A DNA stretch of 64,000 bases, taken from Neonectria sp. B-13 (lineage: Eukaryota; Ascomycota; Sordariomycetes; Hypocreales; Nectriaceae). Below, in pieces: positions 57,703-64,000 of the stretch. The stretch lies in the NCBI GenBank assembly GCA_002682825.1, contig NOKP01000008.1:62001-126000 (forward strand), read 5' to 3'. How positions within the stretch are numbered: position 1 is the first letter of the stretch; every line of letters begins with the position of its first letter. The notes beneath the pieces are model-generated. The model searched no databases. It saw nothing but the letters and a program-made list of their open reading frames with translations, and was not told where the DNA came from. The position numbers and the translations under genes were made by a program.

Positions 57703-59652
57703 ATGCGTTTCTTCGACACCGTCGTGGCCGCTCTTGTAGCTGTTCCTACAGCAAGGGCAAAGTTGACCCAACGTGAGTCCCACTTACTTGCATTGTTCCC
57801 CGATTCTATCTTGGCACTTATCTTCATTAACCCCCAACACCAATTGAGTTTATTACTGATTATGTTGTATTGTCTCTAGCTGCTCAAAGTCTGTTCGACT
57901 ACTCAATGGAAGTGCAGGACCTGCGATGGGATGATTCGTATAAGCTGATTAACTATCCCGATAAAGGCCCGTGGTCGGTGCGATTCACCGCATGGTACAC
58001 GGCCGGTCTGCTGCATCGGAACCAGGGCAGCGATGTGGCCAAGGCAAAGGCCGCCATTGACATGATGTGAGTTTACCGGGAACGTGAACCATTGGGGTCC
58101 TGTCTCATTAATACTATTTAGCTTGAAATGTCAAATGAACGAGGAATACGACTCGGCCTGGTATGGCACATTCAAGCTGTCACCTGATGAGCCTTATCCT
58201 ACCCCGGACTCGCCTCTTTATCCTCCTGATATCTATGTGAGTTAGAGTGCGAACCTCTTGAGTTGTCATAGGCTCTCTATTGTTATTTCTTTTTCATGCA
58301 CGTAACTGAGGCCAAATACTAACTGCTTTGGAAGGGATCTTATGACCCAAATTGGAGAGAGTTTGTCGGGTAAGTCGCCTATTGCTTAGATCTCCTGCGG
58401 GACACTAATGCAACGCTACAGCACTCAACTCGTCCAAGTAGTCGAGGAATTTCCCGATCTTCTTGGTAATAAACTTATCTCTCGCATTGAGAATGCTCTT
58501 GAGGCTGCCGCTATCGGAGCCATGCGAAGAAATGGAAGTTTTCCTTTGGACGACAACTTGACCATCGCCTACGCCAACCCGGCCCTCATGCGTGCCTGGT
58601 TTGTGGGCTGGATCGGATATCGCCGCAACAACAAGACCTTCATCAACTTTGCCAACGAGCAAGGCGATCTTATCCTCAAACTCTTCAAGTCCACTGGCGA
58701 CAATGTGTTTTCGGAGTACAACGCTCCGACCTACTACGGCATGGACGCCTGGGCGCTTGCTGGTAACATCAAATACGGCCCGAAGAAGGCTACCATGACG
58801 AAGAATGCCGAGTTTATGATGACGGAAATGTGGAAAGATATCGCTGCGCATTGGAACCCGTACCTTGGGAATATGGTCGGCCCCTACGACCGTGCCTACA
58901 CCAGAGACTTGACTACGCACTCCGCCGTCGTCTCCATGTTCTGGTGGGGGCTATACGGCTATGAATATGGCCCCCATCTCTACAAGGGCGAGCTCGATCT
59001 CCTCTTCGACATCGCCCAGGGTGCCGCCCTTGCTCTCATCATGGACACCACTTCTGAATTCATCTCTAAGGACGTCGCCAAGGCTCTCAAGGCCAAGGGG
59101 TCTTGGAAGGGCTCGCGTCTCATTACCAAGACTATCCCTGACGCTCTTGGAGCCGACGCCGACAAGCGAACTGCCACGTCATGGATCTCTTCGCCGCTCA
59201 TGATCGGTGCCGAGCAGGTTGCCGAAGTTGTCAATCGGGGGAACCAGTTTGTCCCTGCCATCGTGCACTGGGCCGGTGACAAGTCTCATAAGCCGTTCCC
59301 ATACAACACCTTCTTCTCGCTTTATCCATCCGCATCGACCATCGATGCAGTCGCTGGGAAGAACAGCCTAACCGTCTCTTATCCCAACAGTACGCAGGAA
59401 GGCTCCAATATCTTCACCTATACGCTGTCCAACGTACCACCAAGCTGGACGCTCGGGGGCAAGCATGTGATCGATGGATTCGAGAGCTTACCCTGCCTCA
59501 AGGTGACTGTGGATGCGCCGGGCTTGGAGAAGCAGCCCGTCACGTATGGGCAGCAGCTGAGGGATCACTTGTACTACAACATTTCGTATGCTGTTCCTGC
59601 GGGCTTTGAGGGTACGCCAAAGATGGAGTTCAAGTTTAGATATACTTGCTAG
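57703..59652 (+). CDS. Secreted conserved fungal protein, unknown family, possibly all-helical toroid
   Basis: Five exons (57703-57772, 57880-58066, 58122-58236, 58335-58369, 58422-59652) give 545 aa. A classical signal peptide is visible (MRFFDTVVAALVAVPTARA, cleavage after ARA), so the product is likely extracellular or in the secretory path. Conserved-looking blocks are NYPDKGPWSVRFTAWYTAGLLHR, YNAPTYYGMDAWAL, WRDPNW-like PNWREFVGTQ, and FWWGLYGYEYGPH. Repeated helix-rich segments with aromatic and Asp residues suggest an (alpha/alpha)-barrel glycosidase-like fold, and DYRTASW-like acidic positions could be catalytic, but this is guesswork. A C-terminal beta-rich domain starts near residue 430. 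It shares a promoter region with an intact beta-galactosidase, which points to a carbohydrate role. No named function can be given. Confidence 0.8.
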
Positions 59653-60430
59653 ACAGGCTGACGAGTTTGGGAGTTTATGTTTTATGTATAGAACAGCGAG
59701 CCCGTAAGGTATGTTATAGGCTTCGAGGTCTACTTGGGCGAGGATAACCAATACTATATATTTTGTTCAAAAAGTCCAGCTTTCCGTTGCATCCGTGAGA
59801 TAAGCTAACAATGGTAGAGAACGGCCTGGACTCCAAATAAATGCAATGCCGACGTAACTGCCGCGTGGCGTGAACTCTAAAGTCTCGATGAGGCCGCGGC
59901 TGCGACGGCGAGGGGCCTGGTGACGGTAGATGCTTCACGCTAGACGACGCTACTAACAGAAGACCCAAGGCGACTAATAAGATAGTAAGGGTGAGAGCTA
60001 GTTAACGTCATCTTTCTCTTGTGACTGAGCTTGGCGAGATACGAATCAATCACCGAGCTTCCCCGTGGGGTTCAGCATCCCAACAAGGGTCTACGCCCGT
60101 TCACCACGTTTACCCCGCAAAACGAAGTCGATATGCGCTTGCCGTGAAAGCCATTCAAGCTTCAAAGGGATTCCCCAAAGAGCCGAGGCGGAATACCCCT
60201 GTCGCCGGTTGTTTCGGCCTCACCCCAAGCCTCATTCCACATGGTCTGGAACGTCTCTTCAAGCGATCTTGGTCTGGTGCCTCGACACTGATGTAATTGA
60301 CTCGGACGCAGCGTAGAACTATTTAACATTCCGACCTTCCTTACCACAATGAATCATTTAATCAGTACCTACCCGACAATCTACATTGACGCGGACTGTA
60401 AATCAACACACCCCCCTTTGGCTATCGGAA
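59653..60430. other. Intergenic, no gene seen
   Basis: About 780 bp. A frame at 60021-60296 is motif-free. A palindrome CCCCGTGGGG lies at 60061-60070. Confidence 0.5.
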
Positions 60431-62434
60431 ATGACCATGTTGCCTGGTCAGGTGGTTGGTGCACCCGTTGAATCTCCCCAAATGGCGAACATATGACACT
60501 AACCTGCCCTAATGCATAGGAACGGGATGAAATCCACGATGAGCTCCACATCGAGGTCATCCCTGGCACTGAGATCATGACCGATGTTGGTAAACACCAC
60601 TTCATCAAGAGCGAACACTCCCATCGTGTCCTTGTCCCCCAGCCGTCTCAGGATCCTCATGACCCTCTCAACTGGAAACCGATATGGAAGCTTTCTACCA
60701 TTATTTCGGTGTCGACGATGACCTTTACCCAAGGATTTGCCCCGCTGTCTCTCGCATCGATGTTTCCCTATCTTATTGCCGACTACCGCAGTACCCTTGA
60801 CGATGTCATTCAATTCACTGGTATCACAATTCTAATTCTGGGATTCAGCAACTTCATTTGGTGAGTGGTACTTGTTTATTCTTCCCTGTCGTTCTCCATT
60901 TACTAATTTGCTACAGGGCACCGATATCTACATCGTTCGGTCGGCGCCCAGTCTTCATTGCGTCTCAATTAACATGCCTAGCATCTCATATACTTCGGGC
61001 AAGAGCTGCATCCTACGGTGTCTTCATGGGTGCTTGTGTGTGAGTGATTGCGTTGAATATTCACCTCCCTGGCTGTCTTGTTGACTTCTTTTGGTAGCAT
61101 CAATGGTATTGGAGCTGGTCCCAGTGAGATCCTCCAGCCAGCGGTTATATCAGACATTTACTTCCTCCATGATCGTGGCTCCTGGAACACTCTTTACTGG
61201 GTTGTATACATGGGCTCCTTGATGGTAAGACTTAACATTCTTGATCATTCATGAAACCACTAACACTATGCAGATCGCGCCCATCGTTGCCGGCCCCATG
61301 GCCGATCACGTCGGCTGGCAGAACTTCTGGTGGCTCAATGTAGCTATGACCTCAGTTTCTATTCTCTTGGGCATATTTTGCTTCCCAGAAACAAAATGGA
61401 GCCGAGTCGAAGCTAGCCAAGGTGAAGCCGTTGCGAGCGACACATCTGTGAAAGGCACCGACCAGCAAAATGAACACACTATTACTCACGACAACCCGGA
61501 GAAGCATTCTGCTACACAAATCCAACCCGCACAGCACCATGCTCCGGACGAAGACCCATACTTGGGTAGAGGAACGCCTTCCAAGCAGCAATGGCTCTTG
61601 TTTCAGCGCAACTCGTCTCCGTTTAAGACCATCATGTTTGATCTTTGGACGCCTTGGAGATTGTTTGTGTTTCCAATCGTGCTCTTCGCCTCCTTCGTTG
61701 CCAGCTGGAGTTGCAGTAACTTTTTAATCCTAAATCTCACTCAATCGCAAGTCTTTGCAGCACCCCCATACAACATGAGCTCTCAATCGATCGGTCAGTT
61801 TTTCCCATCTCTTCAACTCCTAGCGTTCGAGTTACATCTAACGCTGTTGGCTCACAGGGTTTCTGAACTTTGCAATTCTCGTCGGTGCATTGATCGGCCT
61901 CGTCACCGCCGGCCCTTTCAGTGATTGGATATCTAAGCGGGCAACCACTCGGAATGGCGGCATCCGAGAGCCAGAAATGCGCCTGCCTGCCATGATTCCA
62001 TACATCCTTATCATGGCTCTTGGAAACATTATTACTGCCTTGGGATATGAGAGAAAGTGGCCGTGGCCCGTTATCGTAATTATTGGCTACTCCTGTGCCG
62101 GTATTCAGGTGGCTGCTTTGCCAAGCATTGCCAGCACCTATGCTGTTGATAGCTACAAGCCAGTTGCAAGTTCACTTTTCGTGGCTATTACTGTCAACAA
62201 GAACCTATGGGGTTATGGAATGGGCAAGTTCATTATTCCGTGGACAATGGAAGCAGGGTAAGAGGCTATTCATTCTTCTCGTGACGCCATCCGCTAACTT
62301 TGCCTAGGTTCTTGCCGGCTTTCATGACCAATATGGCACTCACAATCCTTTGGTGCCTCTTTGGAATACTCTTCTATTACCATGGCAAGACCTTTAGGAG
62401 ATGGACCAAGGATAGCAATATCCATCTGATGTAG
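60431..62434 (+). CDS. MFS transporter, DHA1-type drug/small-molecule exporter
   Basis: Multi-exon gene: a short first exon (about 60431-60451, weak donor), then 60520-60860, 60917-61039, 61098-61224, 61274-61793, 61858-62257 and 62308-62434. From 60520 the product has 545 codons; the first exon is the least certain part, and 60577 is an alternative start. Conserved blocks are DPHDPLNWKPIWK before helix 1, TQGFAPLSLASMFPYL, FGRRPVFIAS in the first loop, GIGAGPSEILQPAVISDI, and GPFSDWISKRATTRN in the second half. The long central loop is hydrophilic (Glu, Gln, His-rich). The pattern is that of the fungal synaptic-vesicle-transporter-like branch used in export of toxic compounds or secondary metabolites and sometimes in nutrient import. 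No natural cluster partner is nearby. Confidence 0.88.
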
Positions 62435-62593
62435 GGAGAAGTTAGAGTCACGATTGTGGAGCTGTCTTCGATGGCCTTGCAAGGAAAACGGTTCTGTTCG
62501 TCAAGCTTTCCTACGCCAATCTCTACCCTTTAGATTATGCAAGAAATTTTCAGATGACAGTTAAAGAAATTCTATGTCTACATTACAATGCGT
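62435..62593. other. Short convergent intergenic
   Basis: 160 bp between transporter and hexokinase-like 3' ends; nothing recognised. Confidence 0.5.
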
Positions 62594-63979
62594 TTATGAT
62601 ATCGACTGTGCTACCAGTGCAGCCCCAACGCCAGATCCGTCTCTCGCAAGCCCCATGGTAATTCTCCTCTCCCCTTGAGGACCAATTTCTGGTATATCTC
62701 GTAGTGCTCCCCGAATGTCCTCCTCAAACGTCGGATAAAACTCGAACAGTGAGCCATCTACGCCGATATCAATGGTGACCTCCTCTGAGAGTACTGAGTC
62801 TCCAAGCTCTGGTTCCAGCGCTGGAACTGATGCTGGGATATCATTGAGTCTTAGGCCTAGGCGGCTCAAGAGCTTGCAGGAGTAGCGGTCGACGAGACGC
62901 CATGCTTTGGATAAGACGCCAATCCGGCCTGAGTCGTTCCTTTTCTCTTCTGTATCCATGGTCTTCGGTGTGCTGGAGGAGGACTCTGATAAAGAACTCA
63001 TGTTTGTGTGGTTTAGCTTCCCAGATTGTATGACAATCGCTGCAATCGCTGCCCCAGCTAATCTTGAAGCCCGGCGTGCAATCGCTGCAGCAATTAATTT
63101 CAATGCTCGAGCGTCTTCGTACGTAACGTTTCGAGCTCCCAAGGCTTCCGAAACATAGCGTATTGTAGCATCCAAGGATTGACTCTCATCCTGCGCAAGC
63201 GATGTGAGGAACGAACTGTCAATCGCATGTGATTTCGCCAGAGGGGAATCCGCATCCACCGTCATATCCAAGAGCCTGGACTCCATCAGACGGCATATCA
63301 CAAGGCGCAACAGTTCGCTCAGATACAAGCCCGATATCTGCTTCTCCAGCATCTGACTCTTGCGGTTTGCCGAGTTCTCGTCGAGGAGGTCATCATAGAG
63401 TGTTGTAGGTAACACCGCCATGTCCTCATCAAATGCACCCCATTCCGTATTGATGACCATGATGCTCTTAGGTTGATGATCTTGAAAGTCTGGTCGGTTT
63501 TGAAGTTTAGCCACGTTTGATAGACGTTCGACATAGGCTGCGTTGGTGCCCGTTCCGAAAATGGCGCCTATCAACGTGTTTGACTTCCCTGTCGAAGTGT
63601 ATGCCCTTGTCACCAAAGTCCCAACACTATCGCTGACAAGAGCCGAAACATGTACTGGCAGGCCCAGATCGTCAATAGCACTCTGCAACATCTCGCAGGG
63701 ATCCCTTCCCAGGGCGTCGGGAATATCCCACCCCTTGTCCCATTGTATCATAGTTCCACGGGAGAGTGATTCATTCTTGTAGGTGAAGCTAAAGGTGAAC
63801 CCGAGCTTCAGGGGGTTTGCTTGAATGGTAGCCGCCCCACCCGTCTTGGCATTTCTGATATGATCGTCATCTTGTTCAGCAAGGAAATCCCGGATTCTCT
63901 CCGCGACGAACTTGAAGAGAGGTTTATGACTGGCATTGACCATCAGATCTTTCGGTATAGAGTGCTTAGACTGCACCAT
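62594..63979 (-). CDS. Hexokinase-family protein, divergent, 5' end beyond the window
   Basis: The visible part is 461 aa and opens with MVQSKHSIPKDLM, which corresponds to about residue 100 of ordinary hexokinases. An acceptor (CTACAG) sits just upstream, so at least one exon lies outside the window. Hexokinase blocks are present: KLGFTFSFTYKNES, DKGWDIPDALGRD, the glucose/catalytic-Asp region LVSDSVGTLVT, FGTGTNAAYVE, NTEWGAFDED and DGSGVGAALVA at the end. The usual Asn-Asp-Thr catalytic triplet reads Ser-Asp-Ser; the catalytic Asp is retained. A low-complexity insert (SSLSESSSSTPKTMDTEEKRND) precedes the last domain. This recalls the divergent hexokinase-like paralogues of filamentous fungi that have regulatory rather than glycolytic roles. 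Enzymatic activity cannot be judged from here. Confidence 0.88.
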   Translation of the reverse strand: MVQSKHSIPKDLMVNASHKPLFKFVAERIRDFLAEQDDDHIRNAKTGGAATIQANPLKLGFTFSFTYKNESLSRGTMIQWDKGWDIPDALGRDPCEMLQSAIDDLGLPVHVSALVSDSVGTLVTRAYTSTGKSNTLIGAIFGTGTNAAYVERLSNVAKLQNRPDFQDHQPKSIMVINTEWGAFDEDMAVLPTTLYDDLLDENSANRKSQMLEKQISGLYLSELLRLVICRLMESRLLDMTVDADSPLAKSHAIDSSFLTSLAQDESQSLDATIRYVSEALGARNVTYEDARALKLIAAAIARRASRLAGAAIAAIVIQSGKLNHTNMSSLSESSSSTPKTMDTEEKRNDSGRIGVLSKAWRLVDRYSCKLLSRLGLRLNDIPASVPALEPELGDSVLSEEVTIDIGVDGSLFEFYPTFEEDIRGALRDIPEIGPQGERRITMGLARDGSGVGAALVAQSIS

Positions 63980-64000
63980 GCTGTAGGTAGAGTCTCCATG

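Noticed and set aside
60061..60070. Palindrome CCCCGTGGGG as an element linked to 30989-30998
   Set aside because: Ten bases recurring twice in 64 kb is not strong, and the two surroundings do not match.

Overview
The window looks like a chromosome segment of a filamentous ascomycete, most likely a Sordariomycete. Genes on both strands carry short introns (about 45-110 bp, mostly GT-AG). The families are typical of these fungi: Zn2Cys6 regulators, MFS transporters, a P450, a LaeA-like methyltransferase and NACHT/STAND receptors. No tRNA, rRNA, CRISPR or bacterial operon structure was seen. Exon coordinates were worked out by hand from splice signals and reading phase; all multi-exon models marked with a protein length sum to a multiple of three.

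Left part (0-13 kb): an ACS-family MFS transporter, a GH88 unsaturated glucuronyl hydrolase, a LaeA-like methyltransferase, an alpha/beta hydrolase, a Zn2Cys6 regulator and a P450. The last four could be a small biosynthetic or detoxification group, but no synthase is present. 13.4-18.1 kb: a SesA-NACHT-WD40 receptor with an Asn/Gly-rich linker that resembles fungal amyloid-signalling motifs. 19.5-21.3 kb: an isochorismatase-type hydrolase and a DUF4396 membrane protein.

Middle part (22-36.5 kb): a probable sugar-acid catabolic island. It holds a Zn2Cys6 regulator, an L-galactonate/L-fuconate-type dehydratase and a divergent DapA-type 2-keto-3-deoxy-acid aldolase, a zinc alcohol dehydrogenase, a GRE2-like reductase and a divergent sugar transporter, then an aconitase X protein and a small CutA/NIF3-insert-like protein. 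A 15-bp motif (TGCCGCCYNYCCCCG) occurs five times, all in the promoters of the dehydratase, aldolase, dehydrogenase and reductase/transporter genes. This is the best evidence that they are co-regulated.

Right part (37-64 kb): an AYG1-like hydrolase, then two adjacent relics: a Zn2Cys6 regulator broken by a 16-bp tandem duplication, and a decayed saccharopine reductase-like fragment. Next come an unrecognised 235-aa protein and a very large (about 2,682 aa) NACHT-ankyrin receptor. A lactose-permease-like transporter with several disabling lesions sits beside an intact GH2 beta-galactosidase. A secreted protein of unknown family shares the beta-galactosidase promoter region. The window ends with another MFS transporter and a divergent hexokinase-family gene cut by the window edge.
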